64,000 bases of DNA, from contig NZ_JBJXRG010000003.1 in the NCBI RefSeq assembly GCF_046254955.1, positions 124,001 to 188,000 on the forward strand. The letters run 5' to 3'. The notes under the pieces were generated by a model. That model was given only the letters and a program-made list of their open reading frames with translations. It was not told where the DNA came from and ran no database searches. A program made the position numbers and the translations under genes. Shown here piece by piece: positions 10,389 to 17,700 of this stretch. The stretch's first letter is position 1. Each line of letters opens with the position of its first letter. Source of the stretch: Qipengyuania_C sp046254955. GTDB lineage: Bacteria; Pseudomonadota; Alphaproteobacteria; Sphingomonadales; Sphingomonadaceae.

Positions 10389-10472
10389 CGCCCTTGCCCT
10401 CGGCGCAAGTGCGCTTAGGATAACCCCTTATTAACCAACCGCACCAACTCGCTCGGTTGCAAGGGGAAGAGC

Positions 10473-10727
10473 ATGCTGGCCAAAGTCAAACGGCTATTTG
10501 TGATCAAGACGCGATTTGAAGCGTATCTGATCATCTACGCCCTGGCTTTGGGTGCGATGACCCGCGGTGCGCATTACACAGTCGAATACCCTGGATGGGG
10601 CGGTTGGGCACTTTTTGCGGCTACGGCTGGCGCAGTATTCCTTGGCGGCGCAAAAATCCTCGATGCCATCCGCTACGAACAGGGTGCCAAACGACAAGAG
10701 GCGGAAGCCGAAGCTCCCGCCTCCTGA
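10473..10727 (+). CDS. Small two-helix membrane protein, hypothetical
   Basis: An 84-residue protein with a good ribosome site (AAGGGGAAG before the ATG). It has two hydrophobic stretches, roughly residues 16-30 (AYLIIYALALGAMT) and 44-62 (GWALFAATAGAVFLGGAK), separated by an aromatic loop (HYTVEYPGWGGW), and a charged, Ala/Glu-rich C-terminal tail. The topology suggests an inner-membrane protein with both ends on the same side. I do not recognise a family. It lies between astB and a convergent OmpA-type gene and is probably its own transcription unit, as an 84-base gap separates it from astB. Confidence 0.7.
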   Translation: MLAKVKRLFVIKTRFEAYLIIYALALGAMTRGAHYTVEYPGWGGWALFAATAGAVFLGGAKILDAIRYEQGAKRQEAEAEAPAS

Positions 10728-10764
10728 TTTTTCGGCGTAGCGGGCAGCGCCCACTTACGACAAT

Positions 10765-11667
10765 TTACCCTTCTTCGAGCGCCTTGCTCACGAGAATATT
10801 CACCGAAACGCGGCGGTTCTGCGCGCGGCCTTCGGCTGTGCTGTTGTCCGCCAGCGGATCGCTTTCGGCCATGCCAGTCGGCGTCATCATGCGCCAGGGC
10901 TGCCAGCTGCACTTCTGCTGGAGATAGTTCACGACGCGGCCAGCGCGGCGCTCACTCAAGACCTGGTTGTAATCTTCGTTGCCAACACTGTCGGTGTAAC
11001 CGACAACCAGCAGCAGGGCGTTGTCCATGTTGTTGGCTTGGTTCGCGGCATCGCACAGTTCGCGCGCGGCACCCGGCTTAAGGTTCCACTTGCCTGTGTC
11101 GAAATAGACGTTGGTGGTGCCCTTGATATTGTACTGATCGATATTGGCTACGCGGCCGCGCAGCGCCTCGGTTGCCGCAGCGTTAGCATCAATGGCCGCT
11201 TCGTTTTCGGAGAAGCGCTGGTTGGTGCCGGCCTGGATCATCGCCGCAGTTTCGAGGTTCTTGTTCGAGACCTTTACGCGGGTTGCAATCAGTCCCTGGT
11301 TCCAGCGCACCGTCTCAACAGTGACGGGCAAGCCATTGAGCAGCGCGCCGGCATCCAGCGTGTTGCGGTTGAGGCCAAGGAAGCCGCCCTTGGCACGCAC
11401 TTCGGTAGCTTCGCTGATGGAAACGGTGGTGTTGGTACCGCCGACGCCCGTCACCTGCATCCGGTCAAGCGCACGCGCCGAGATGAAGCCTTCGATTTCC
11501 GGTCCTTCCGGAAATCCGCTCAAATCTGTGGGCACCATGCCCTCAACGGTAATGTCGCGGACGGTTTCCGCAGCGACCTGGTCCTGCGCGTAAAGGCTTG
11601 CCGACATCGGCAGCGTTAGCGCGGCGAAAAGAGCCAGGCCCTTTGTACCCTTGGATACGAAACTCAT
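10765..11667 (-). CDS. OmpA-family outer-membrane / peptidoglycan-binding protein
   Basis: Exported protein with a C-terminal OmpA domain expected to bind peptidoglycan. From ATG at 11667 (clear AGGAG seven bases upstream; an ATG at 11691 lacks one) it has 300 residues. Residues 1-28 form a signal peptide ending SLYAQ. A central domain of about 130 residues holds repeated small hydrophobic blocks (TVEGMVPTDLSGFPEG, EATEVRAKGGFLGLNRNTLD) and then a short helical stretch rich in Ala/Glu. The OmpA domain starts at NVYFDTGKWNLKPGA, includes LLLVVGYTDSVGNEDYNQVLSERRA, and ends with the typical NRRVSVNI. No N-terminal eight-strand barrel is obvious, so periplasmic attachment rather than a pore is likely. 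Confidence 0.88.
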   Translation of the reverse strand: MSFVSKGTKGLALFAALTLPMSASLYAQDQVAAETVRDITVEGMVPTDLSGFPEGPEIEGFISARALDRMQVTGVGGTNTTVSISEATEVRAKGGFLGLNRNTLDAGALLNGLPVTVETVRWNQGLIATRVKVSNKNLETAAMIQAGTNQRFSENEAAIDANAAATEALRGRVANIDQYNIKGTTNVYFDTGKWNLKPGAARELCDAANQANNMDNALLLVVGYTDSVGNEDYNQVLSERRAGRVVNYLQQKCSWQPWRMMTPTGMAESDPLADNSTAEGRAQNRRVSVNILVSKALEEG

Positions 11668-11976
11668 TGTGTTACTCCTAATAACTTCCATCTGCAGACC
11701 CGTTTGGAAGTGATTTCCCGCCTATGCATAGCGGCTGTGTTTTAAAGATTCCTATTCGTGCATTCACGCCATTCTGCAAGTACGGCGCAGAATTTCACGA
11801 GGAAAAGCGCGATTGTGAAAGATAACCCTTCTCTTAGATGAACAGTTCCGGCAGCAACCCCAATTGGGCGGATATGTCGAGCCCGAACTGCGATGAACCG
11901 TTATGTCTGGACAAATCAGAGCGGCCATTAATCTCGGAACTGGTCCGGACCAGCATGCAGGGATAAAGAGATTCGC
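11668..11976. other. Intergenic region between divergent genes (309 bases)
   Basis: This gap separates the start of the OmpA-type gene (minus) from the start of the ureidoglycolate lyase homologue (plus), so it should carry both promoters. The only clear signal is the AGGAG ribosome site next to 11667. No tRNA, long inverted repeat or conserved RNA structure is visible to me, and short open frames here are not protein-like. Confidence 0.5.
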
Positions 11977-12519
11977 ATGGATGTGACACAGACCAGACTT
12001 AAACCCGCTCCCGCCGATGACGAGAATATGCGGCCCTTCGGGCGATTGATCCGTTCTAACCGATCTGCCGGCAGGAACACTACCTTCTACAATGACGCCG
12101 TCGCGGTCTGGGATATCCCCGGTATGGTAACGGACGAACAGGCCTGTATTTCGATTGCGCGCGTGCGCCCTCGCCCGGGAAGTGTCATCTGGATGGAGCG
12201 GCATTTCAAGCACACGCAGGTGTTTATGCCGGTCAACGGAGCGCCCTTCACTATGGTGCTTGCCCCGCCGAACGATCGCAAAGTGCCTGATCTCGAAAAG
12301 GTAACTGCGCTCTCATTCGATGGCAGCGCAGGTGTGATGCTCGACCTTGGTACGTGGCACGAATTTCCATTCGCCGCAGAGCGCGAAGCAGAGATCGCGG
12401 TGTTCTTGCGCGAAGAAACCAATGCCAACCTCGAAGCGATCGAGAATGGTGAAGCGGTCGGCGGTGACCTTGAAAAACGCAATGTCCAGACCCGGTTGGG
12501 CGTGGAGTTTGTGATTTAG
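11977..12519 (+). CDS. Ureidoglycolate lyase (AllA-type cupin) family protein
   Basis: A 180-residue protein with the AllA fold. In the allantoin pathway such enzymes split ureidoglycolate into glyoxylate and urea. The family feel is in PFGRLIRSN at 20-28, ISIARVRPRPGSVIWMERH, the metal-ligand-like HFKHTQVFMPV, and GTWHEFPFAAE towards the end. Length is normal for the family (about 160-180). No allantoinase, allantoate amidohydrolase or urease genes are nearby, so the physiological substrate is uncertain and AllA chemistry is only inferred from fold. It ends just before the 3' side of the convergent tmRNA gene. Confidence 0.8.
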   Translation: MDVTQTRLKPAPADDENMRPFGRLIRSNRSAGRNTTFYNDAVAVWDIPGMVTDEQACISIARVRPRPGSVIWMERHFKHTQVFMPVNGAPFTMVLAPPNDRKVPDLEKVTALSFDGSAGVMLDLGTWHEFPFAAEREAEIAVFLREETNANLEAIENGEAVGGDLEKRNVQTRLGVEFVI

Positions 12520-12528
12520 GGAATAGGT

Positions 12529-12554
12529 GGGGGTTTCTGTTGCTAGCTACCCCC
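12529..12554 (-). terminator. Hairpin at the 3' side of the tmRNA gene
   Basis: On the minus strand GGGGG (12554-12550) can pair with CCCCC (12533-12529) across a 16-base loop. It lies just after the likely end of the tmRNA coding piece and may define its processed or transcribed 3' end. No T-run follows, so it is not a textbook intrinsic terminator. Confidence 0.35.
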
Positions 12555-12876
12555 GGAGCCCCGGAATCCGCTTCTGTTGCCCGGTGGGTCCAACCGCGCT
12601 TTAGCTTTGTAAGATCAGGCCGTTAGGCCGTCAGATTACGCTGCGATAGCGAGTGCTTCATTATCATTGGCACTTGTGTGTTTGAGCCTATTACGGGTTA
12701 CTCAGCCCGGGCGAAAACAGTGCCTTTCAACACACGTCGATCCTAGTTCGGCCCCGTCAGAATTCCCTGCCGAAACAGGGCTTTGTGGTGGAGCCGCCGG
12801 GTACTGCCCCCGGGTCCGCTGTGCCTATTGCACACCGCAATTTATCGCCATAGCCCGCCGAAGCGAGCGAGACCTA
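12541..12876 (-). ncRNA. ssrA: Two-piece (circularly permuted) transfer-messenger RNA
   Basis: Reading the minus strand, the acceptor piece comes first and ends with CGGCTCC-A-CCA at 12796-12786. It is immediately preceded by a perfect 5-bp T-arm, CCGGG/CCCGG, enclosing the 7-base loop GGCAGTA. After about 30 bases of intervening sequence (with a CCCTG/CAGGG hairpin) the coding piece starts at 12755 with GGGGCCG. GGGGCCG pairs over seven positions with CGGCTCC, including a G-U at the third pair, the alanyl-tRNA synthetase identity element. The tag frame GCC...TAA at 12671-12636 encodes ANDNEALAIAA, ending in the AA recognised by ClpXP-type proteases. This permuted order is typical of Alphaproteobacteria. 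Outer ends are approximate: a TATATA at 12880-12875 could be part of the promoter, and the 3' end near 12550 is inferred. It rescues stalled ribosomes with SmpB. Confidence 0.93.
12636..12671 (-). other. tmRNA proteolysis-tag reading frame
   Basis: Within ssrA, GCC AAT GAT AAT GAA GCA CTC GCT ATC GCA GCG TAA reads A-N-D-N-E-A-L-A-I-A-A-stop. With the alanine carried by the tRNA-like domain the tag appended to stalled proteins would be AANDNEALAIAA. The AND start and the ALAIAA-like hydrophobic end are conserved features of bacterial tags, and GCC is the resume codon. Confidence 0.92.
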
Positions 12877-12943
12877 TATAGGCGATCTCACGTTAATGGG
12901 AAGTGAGTGAAAGATTCACGTTCTCAGGCGGCTGGATAGGTGC

Positions 12944-12974
12944 CTCCCGGCTGCTTCCCGCGGGCCGCCGGGAG
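12944..12974. repeat. Inverted repeat (hairpin) 1 in non-coding stretch
   Basis: CTCCCGG at 12944-12950 is matched by CCGGGAG at 12968-12974, with a GC-rich loop that itself contains CCCGCGGG. Together with the next two palindromes it forms a cluster of structured sequence between the tmRNA gene and mscL. No protein-coding potential is apparent here. Confidence 0.55.
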
Positions 12975-13058
12975 CGGTGCCGGCCCACTCCCCCTCCCGG
13001 CCACCCAATCAGGATAATCCGGCGGGTGATCGGGAGGGAGAGAGTGGGCCGGTGCCGC
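12974..13058. repeat. Long imperfect palindrome (REP-like element)
   Basis: The arm at 12974-13006 (GCGGTGCCGGCCCACTC...CCACCC) and the arm at 13024-13058 (GGGTGAT...GAGTGGGCCGGTGCCGC) are reverse complements with a few mismatches and a small length difference, over about 33 positions, with a 17-base AT-richer centre. A transcript through either strand would fold into a long stem. It looks like a dispersed extragenic palindrome, but copies elsewhere cannot be tested within this window, where I noticed no second copy. Confidence 0.6.
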
Positions 13059-13060
13059 AA

Positions 13061-13082
13061 GGGCTGGACGGAGGTCCAGCCC
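13061..13082. repeat. Perfect 9-bp stem-loop downstream of mscL
   Basis: GGGCTGGAC (13061-13069) and GTCCAGCCC (13074-13082) form a perfect stem with loop GGAG, 18 bases past the mscL stop on the minus strand. No T-run follows on the minus strand, so it is a weak candidate for a transcription terminator of mscL; it could instead stabilise the mRNA 3' end. Confidence 0.5.
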
Positions 13083-13099
13083 GCACACATCAAACAACC

Positions 13100-13528
13100 C
13101 TATTTTTTCAAAGCGTCACGAATCTCGGTCAGCAATTCGATCTCGCTTGGACCTGCATCTTCTTCGGCTGCCGGCTCTTCCGGCTTCTCGAAGCGCGCCT
13201 TCACCTTGTTAGTGTAGCGGACCAGCATGAAGATGATGAAAGCCAGTATCAGGAAGTTGATGATCGATGTCACGAATGCGCCCCAGGCCAGCACATTGGC
13301 GCCCGCTTCCCGCGCAGCCTCGAGGCTCATGCCCGCTTCGACTTCGCCGCTCAAAACCATGTACTTGTCGCTAAAATCGACATTGCCGAAGATTGCGCCC
13401 ACCAGCGGCATGATCAGATCTGAAGTCATTGATGCGACTATCACTGCAAATGCGCCCGCGATAATCACCGCGACAGCCAGTTCCATCACATTGCCCTTGG
13501 CAATGAATTCCTTGAATTCCGAAAGCAT
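13100..13528 (-). CDS. mscL: Large-conductance mechanosensitive channel MscL (copy 1)
   Basis: Homopentameric inner-membrane channel that opens under membrane tension and releases solutes at hypo-osmotic shock. The 142-residue product has the short amphipathic N-terminal helix (EFKEFIAKGNVMELAVAVII), TM1 about 16-45 with the small-residue pore lining (AVAVIIAGAFAVIV), a periplasmic loop, TM2 about 82-102 (FVTSIINFLILAFIIFMLVR), and a charged C-terminal helix bundle (EIELLTEIRDALKK). A strong ribosome site (GGTGGAGGGACAAG) precedes the ATG at 13528. A second mscL-type gene lies immediately upstream on the same strand; the two differ substantially, so this is not a recent duplication. Confidence 0.95.
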   Translation of the reverse strand: MLSEFKEFIAKGNVMELAVAVIIAGAFAVIVASMTSDLIMPLVGAIFGNVDFSDKYMVLSGEVEAGMSLEAAREAGANVLAWGAFVTSIINFLILAFIIFMLVRYTNKVKARFEKPEEPAAEEDAGPSEIELLTEIRDALKK

Positions 13529-13611
13529 CTTGTCCCTCCACCTTTAGATCGCTGCTTGAGCGCTATTTTCCATTCTCGGGGCAGAAAGCCAAGCCGCTTG
13601 TGGAAAACGAT

Positions 13612-14097
13612 TCAGGCGGGTGCTGCAACGGGCCTGCTATTACGCATTTCCGCAAGGATCTTCTTGAGCACATCAAGCTGCGGATCGGTGGGGACATCGT
13701 TGGACTTTGAGCTGTCTTCGGTCTGGCCCGCCAAGTCTTGTATTTCATCCATGGCTCTGTTCACGCCTCTCACCAGCATGAAGACGGCAAATGCTATGAG
13801 GAGGAAATTGAGAACCTGCGTGAGCAGGTCGCCATAGCCAATCATTTGCGCGCCCGCTTCCTTGAGTTCCGCATAGTTGGTGGGCGATCCGCTGTAGCCT
13901 TCGGGAACTCTGCCAAGCAGGATGAATTTGTTTGAAAAATCGATATCGCCGAACAACCAGCCGACGAACGGCATGATGACCCCTTCCGCAAGCGAGGTCG
14001 TGATTTTTCCGAACGCCGCCCCGATCACCACACCGACCGCGAGATCGATGACATTACCGCGCGCAATAAACTTCTTGAATTCCGTAGCTATACTCAT
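13612..14097 (-). CDS. mscL: Large-conductance mechanosensitive channel MscL (copy 2)
   Basis: A second MscL of 161 residues. The ATG at 14097 is preceded by GAGGAAGTC; five codons upstream an alternative exists at 14112 without such a site. It carries the same plan: N-terminal helix EFKKFIARGNVIDLAVGVVIG, TM1 with GAAFGKITTSL, the MPFVGWLFGDIDFSN turn, a longer periplasmic loop (VPEGYSGSPTNYAELKEAGAQ), TM2 (LLTQVLNFLLIAFAVFMLVR) and a C-terminal helix VLKKILAEMRN. This copy is closer to the textbook MscL consensus than the downstream one. The 83-base gap to copy 1 includes a separate ribosome site, and co-transcription is plausible. Confidence 0.95.
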   Translation of the reverse strand: MSIATEFKKFIARGNVIDLAVGVVIGAAFGKITTSLAEGVIMPFVGWLFGDIDFSNKFILLGRVPEGYSGSPTNYAELKEAGAQMIGYGDLLTQVLNFLLIAFAVFMLVRGVNRAMDEIQDLAGQTEDSSKSNDVPTDPQLDVLKKILAEMRNSRPVAAPA

Positions 14098-14249
14098 GAG
14101 ACTTCCTCGCATTGCTGTGGCCTGGTTTCTGCCAGCGCCCGAATTGGCTCACAAGTGCGGCAACTTCTTGAATATCCACAAGGGTGTGCCATATAGACAA
14201 TACAGGTAACTCATGCTCCGCCGGGAGCATCTACGACTAGGGGAATTCG

Positions 14250-14852
14250 ATGAATCTTGCTTCCATGCGCCGCTTTGCACTTGCCGCCATAGCCTCGATG
14301 GGGCTCGCCGCTTGTGGGATCAACTCGGTCCCCGCTGCAGAAGAAAACGCGAAGGCCAAGTGGGCGGATGTTGAGGCGCAGTTCCAACGTCGTGCCAATC
14401 TCATTCCCAACCTCGTCGAAGTGGCACAGGGTGCCGCCGAAAACGAGCGCTCAATTCTCACCGAAGTGACTGAAGCGCGCGCACGCGCCACTAGCATCAA
14501 TGTCAGCGCCGATGATCTGGGCGATCCCGCCAAGATGCAGGAGTTTGCCGCCGCGCAGGGCCAGCTTGGTCAAGGCCTTGGGCGCCTGTTGGCGAGCTTC
14601 GAAGCTTATCCGCAGATCCAGTCGAACCAGAACTTCCTCGCGCTGCAAAGCCAGTTGGAAGGGACGGAGAACCGGATTGCCGTAGCCATACGTGACTACA
14701 ACGAGTCCGTGCGGCAGTATAACACCACGATCCGCACCTTCCCGGACATCATCGGGGCGAACATCATCCATGGTGCCGAGCCGCTGGAACCCTACGCATC
14801 TGTCACCGAAGGCGCTGACGTCGCTCCTGAAATCGACCTGACGTCTAGCTGA
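14250..14852 (+). CDS. LemA-family lipoprotein
   Basis: A 200-residue envelope protein of the LemA family, helical and usually membrane anchored, of poorly defined function. A lipoprotein signal ends MGLAAC (Cys22). The family core is clear: AKWADVEAQFQRRANLIPNL, VEVAQGAAENERSILTEVTEARA, and the LQSQLEGTENRIAVAIRDYN segment, followed by YNTTIRTFPDIIGA. The ATG follows AGGGGAATTCG. Eight bases separate its stop from the start of the TPM-domain gene, and a third TPM gene follows. LemA with TPM-domain proteins is a common gene neighbourhood, suggesting a joint envelope function. Confidence 0.92.
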   Translation: MNLASMRRFALAAIASMGLAACGINSVPAAEENAKAKWADVEAQFQRRANLIPNLVEVAQGAAENERSILTEVTEARARATSINVSADDLGDPAKMQEFAAAQGQLGQGLGRLLASFEAYPQIQSNQNFLALQSQLEGTENRIAVAIRDYNESVRQYNTTIRTFPDIIGANIIHGAEPLEPYASVTEGADVAPEIDLTSS

Positions 14853-14860
14853 GCCGCCTG

Positions 14861-15682
14861 ATGCGGCGGATAGCCTTACTCTTCGCCATGCTGGCGGCGC
14901 TATTCGTGTCGCCAGTATTGGCGCAGCCGCAGTTCCCCGAGCTGACGGGGCGGGTGGTCGACAATGCCGACCTTCTCAGCCCGGCGCAGGAAGCGGAAAT
15001 CGAACAGCGGCTGGCAGCGCTTGAAGACCAATCGCAGCGCCAGTTGGTGGTCGCAACGGTGCCCGACCTGCAAGGCTATGACATTGCCGATTACGGCTAC
15101 CAGCTCGGCCGCGAATGGGGCTTGGGCGATGCCGAACGCAATGATGGCGCACTGCTGCTTGTGGCTCCGAATGAGCGCAAGGTGCGGATCGAAGTCGGCT
15201 ATGGCCTTGAAGGCATCATGACCGATGCGCTTTCCGCGATCATTATCCAGAACGAGATCCTGCCGCGTTTCCGTGACGGCGACATGCCGGCCGGCATCCT
15301 CGCGGGCACAGACGCAATCATGCAACAGCTCGTCCTTCCAGAAGACGAAGCGCGCCTGATCGCACAACAAGCCGGCGAGCAGCGTGCCAGTGATGGCGGA
15401 TTCCCGATCGGCGGGCTGATCTGGTTCGGCTTCATATTCTTCTTTTTCATCCTGCCGATGCTGCGCGGCCGCGGAAGACGGCGGCGCTATGGCGGGCGCG
15501 GGCGCGAATTTGGGGACACCGCGCGTGACATCATCCTGTGGGAAGTCGGCTCGGCGATTGCGCGCGGTGCGCTTGGCGGCGGTAGCAGCGGCGGCGGAGG
15601 AGGCTTCGGTGGCGGTTTCGGTGGCGGCTTCTCGGGCGGCGGCGGCAGTTTCGGAGGCGGCGGCGCCTCTGGGGGGTGGTAG
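14861..15682 (+). CDS. TPM-domain membrane protein (YgcG-like) with Gly-rich tail
   Basis: A 273-residue exported protein. Residues 1-21 are a signal peptide ending VLAQ. A TPM domain (about 29-150) contains VVDNADLLSPAQEAEIEQRL, LVVATVPDL and GYGLEGIMTDALSAIII, a fold shared with phosphatase-like thylakoid proteins. One transmembrane helix lies about 183-201 (PIGGLIWFGFIFFFFILPML), then a basic cluster GRGRRRRYGGRGR, and a C-terminal tail from about 237 that is nearly all Gly with Ser/Phe, ending SGGW. The Gly-rich tail is normal for this family. It lies between lemA and another TPM gene, and the three are probably one operon. Confidence 0.9.
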   Translation: MRRIALLFAMLAALFVSPVLAQPQFPELTGRVVDNADLLSPAQEAEIEQRLAALEDQSQRQLVVATVPDLQGYDIADYGYQLGREWGLGDAERNDGALLLVAPNERKVRIEVGYGLEGIMTDALSAIIIQNEILPRFRDGDMPAGILAGTDAIMQQLVLPEDEARLIAQQAGEQRASDGGFPIGGLIWFGFIFFFFILPMLRGRGRRRRYGGRGREFGDTARDIILWEVGSAIARGALGGGSSGGGGGFGGGFGGGFSGGGGSFGGGGASGGW

Positions 15683-15685
15683 CAC

Positions 15686-16360
15686 ATGGCTTATCTCAAT
15701 GAGGAACAGCACGCGATCGTCACGCAGGCGGTGGCTTCGGCTGAGCTTACAACTTCGGGCGAGATCGTCACCGTGCTGGCCGATCGATCGGATGGATACA
15801 CCGATGTCGTCCTTGTCTGGTCAGCAGCAATCGCTTTTACTGCGATGAGCCTGTTTGCGCTCTTCCCTCAGCCCTTCCTGGACCTGTGGGATCGGCTCAT
15901 CGGCGGCTGGAGCCACGAATGGACCACGGGCGAATTGGCCAGCATGACCATTGCTTTGGGGTTGATCGCATTCATCGCGACATGGGCCGCTCAGCTGTGG
16001 CAGCCGCTGCGCTTCGCGCTCATCCCTGGCCCGGTCAAAACCGCGCGTGCGCATCAGGCCGCGATCGTCCATTTCAAGGTCGGTGCCGAGCGGCGCACGC
16101 ATGGCCGCACCGGGGTGTTGCTCTATCTCTCGATGCGCGAGCATCGCGCAGAAATCGTCGCGGACGAACCGATTGCCGAGAAGGTGAATGCGGAAGTCTG
16201 GGGCGAAGCGATGGTCGACATGCTGGTCGAGATCAAGCAGGGCCGGATCGCCGAAGGTCTGGCCGCAGGGGTGCGCGATGTCGGTCACGTGTTGTCCGAA
16301 CACTTCCCGCGCGCCGAAGACGACCAGAATGAGTTGCCGGATCGCCTGATCGAAGTCTAA
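15686..16360 (+). CDS. TPM-domain membrane protein, second copy
   Basis: A 224-residue protein, three bases after the previous stop. It begins with a soluble helix (YLNEEQHAIVTQAVASAELT), followed by SGEIVTVLADRSDGY typical of TPM proteins, then hydrophobic segments about 41-62 and 87-104. The C-terminal part contains TGVLLYLSMREHRAEIVADE and an amphipathic helix ending IAEGLAAGVRDVGHVLSEHF, as in TPM-domain proteins. It differs in lacking a signal peptide and the Gly-rich tail. It is probably the inner-membrane partner of the LemA/TPM pair upstream; the partner relationship is inferred from gene order only. Confidence 0.85.
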   Translation: MAYLNEEQHAIVTQAVASAELTTSGEIVTVLADRSDGYTDVVLVWSAAIAFTAMSLFALFPQPFLDLWDRLIGGWSHEWTTGELASMTIALGLIAFIATWAAQLWQPLRFALIPGPVKTARAHQAAIVHFKVGAERRTHGRTGVLLYLSMREHRAEIVADEPIAEKVNAEVWGEAMVDMLVEIKQGRIAEGLAAGVRDVGHVLSEHFPRAEDDQNELPDRLIEV

Positions 16361-16370
16361 CGCTCTGCAA

Positions 16371-16916
16371 ATGAGCGATATCGACGCGAACGAACCCGAA
16401 GAAATTGTCTGGCAAGGCAAGTTCGTAACAGCCAAGCGCCGCGGCCGCTGGGAATATGTCTCGCGCAGCCGCGGGATCAAAGCAGCGGTGATCCTCGCAG
16501 TGGAGGACGGGCATGTCCTGCTTGTCGAGCAATATCGCGTCCCGCTCGGCAAATCCTGCATCGAGCTTCCTGCCGGCCTGATCGGCGATATCGACGAAAG
16601 CGAGAAAACCGATCCTCTCTCTGCCGCCGGCCGTGAGCTTGAGGAAGAAACCGGTTATCGCGCTGGGCGCCTCGAGGACTGTGGAGAATTCTACTCCTCT
16701 CCCGGCATGGTCAGCGAGAGCTTTACGTTAGTGCGGGCTCGCCTGCTGGAGAAGGTCGGCGAAGGCGGCGGTGTCCATGGCGAGAACATCACCGTGCACA
16801 GGGTTGCCCTGAGCGAACTGGAGGGCTTTATTGCCAGCAAGCGAGCTGAAGGCGTGGGCATCGATGTGCGATTGCTCCTGCTGCTCGGCGCGGATCTGAT
16901 TTCGGGAGAGAATTGA
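16371..16916 (+). CDS. NUDIX hydrolase (ADP-ribose pyrophosphatase-like)
   Basis: A 181-residue Nudix protein that would cleave a nucleoside diphosphate linked to another moiety. The Nudix box is seen as AAGRELEEETGYRAG (about 85-99), where REL-EEETGY supplies the metal-binding glutamates. Upstream GHVLLVEQYRVPLGKSCIELPAGL and downstream GMVSESFTLVRA are features of ADP-ribose/ADP-sugar pyrophosphatases. The start ATG is 10 bases after the previous stop and its stop is one base before the next gene. Substrate preference is inferred from these family features, not shown by the sequence. Confidence 0.88.
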   Translation: MSDIDANEPEEIVWQGKFVTAKRRGRWEYVSRSRGIKAAVILAVEDGHVLLVEQYRVPLGKSCIELPAGLIGDIDESEKTDPLSAAGRELEEETGYRAGRLEDCGEFYSSPGMVSESFTLVRARLLEKVGEGGGVHGENITVHRVALSELEGFIASKRAEGVGIDVRLLLLLGADLISGEN

Positions 16917-16917
16917 T

Positions 16918-17700
16918 ATGGCAGGACGGGTAGCGGGCAAGATGGCCCTGGTCACAGGCGCGGCGCAGGGTCTGGGTGCAGCGCATTCCGCCCTCCTGGC
17001 ACAGGAAGGCGCGCGGGTGCTGTGCACCGATATCAATGGCGAAGGTGCGGCTGAGACCGCGGCTTCGATCAACAAAGCGATGGGCGATGGGACTGCTTTC
17101 AGTCTTCAACACGATGTGACCGACCGCGCCGCCTGGGATGCGGCAGTGGAAGCAGCGCGCGAGAATCTCGGCGGGCTCAATGTGCTGGTCAATAATGCCG
17201 GAATGGGCGTTGCGGGTAATATCGAGACCTGTACCTTCGAGGACTGGCAGCGCTGCTTCGATGTCAACGTCAATTCGATCTTTCATTCGTGCCAGGCTGC
17301 CCTGCCGCTGATGCGCGAACATGCGCCCGGTTCGATCGTCAATATCAGCTCGATTGCGGGGCTGATCGCAAGCCACAACATGCCTGCCTACAATACCAGC
17401 AAGGCTGCGGTGTGGATGCAGTCCAAGGCGATCGCGCTCTATTGCGCCAGGAACAACATGAATATCCGATGCAACTCGGTGCACCCGACATTCGTCGATA
17501 CGCCCATCCTCGATGGCACGGCGATCAATTCGGGGTTGGACAAGGATGTGCTGATGGACAAGCTGGCGCGGCAGATCCCGCTCAGGTTCGTCGGCGAACC
17601 CAACGATATTGCCAATGCGGTGCTTTATCTCGCGAGCGACGAGAGCCGCTTCATGACCGGCGCGGAGCTTAAGCTCGACGGCGGTATCTCGGCCATGTGA
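16918..17700 (+). CDS. Short-chain dehydrogenase/reductase (SDR)
   Basis: A 260-residue classical SDR, NAD(P)-dependent. The cofactor motif TGAAQGLG is at 13-20, NNAG at 92-95, and the catalytic set lies in NISSIAG (Ser144/145) and YNTSK (Tyr158, Lys162). The C-terminus FMTGAELKLDGGISAM is typical of the FabG-like/hydroxysteroid branch. An acidic residue after beta-2 (CTDING, Asp38) favours NAD over NADP. It starts one base after the Nudix stop, so it is probably co-transcribed. Substrate unknown. Confidence 0.92.
   Translation: MAGRVAGKMALVTGAAQGLGAAHSALLAQEGARVLCTDINGEGAAETAASINKAMGDGTAFSLQHDVTDRAAWDAAVEAARENLGGLNVLVNNAGMGVAGNIETCTFEDWQRCFDVNVNSIFHSCQAALPLMREHAPGSIVNISSIAGLIASHNMPAYNTSKAAVWMQSKAIALYCARNNMNIRCNSVHPTFVDTPILDGTAINSGLDKDVLMDKLARQIPLRFVGEPNDIANAVLYLASDESRFMTGAELKLDGGISAM

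Noticed and set aside
12667..12906. Possible small protein opposite ssrA
   Set aside because: Coincides with the structured tmRNA gene, whose pairing and tag are clear; no ribosome site.
13061..13082. Intrinsic terminator of mscL
   Set aside because: The stem is perfect but lacks the T-run on the minus strand, so I list it as a stem-loop and not as a terminator.
15580..15680. Low-complexity GGC/GGT-rich tract resembling a tandem repeat
   Set aside because: It is the Gly-rich tail of a TPM-domain protein, a normal family feature, and not an independent repeat element.
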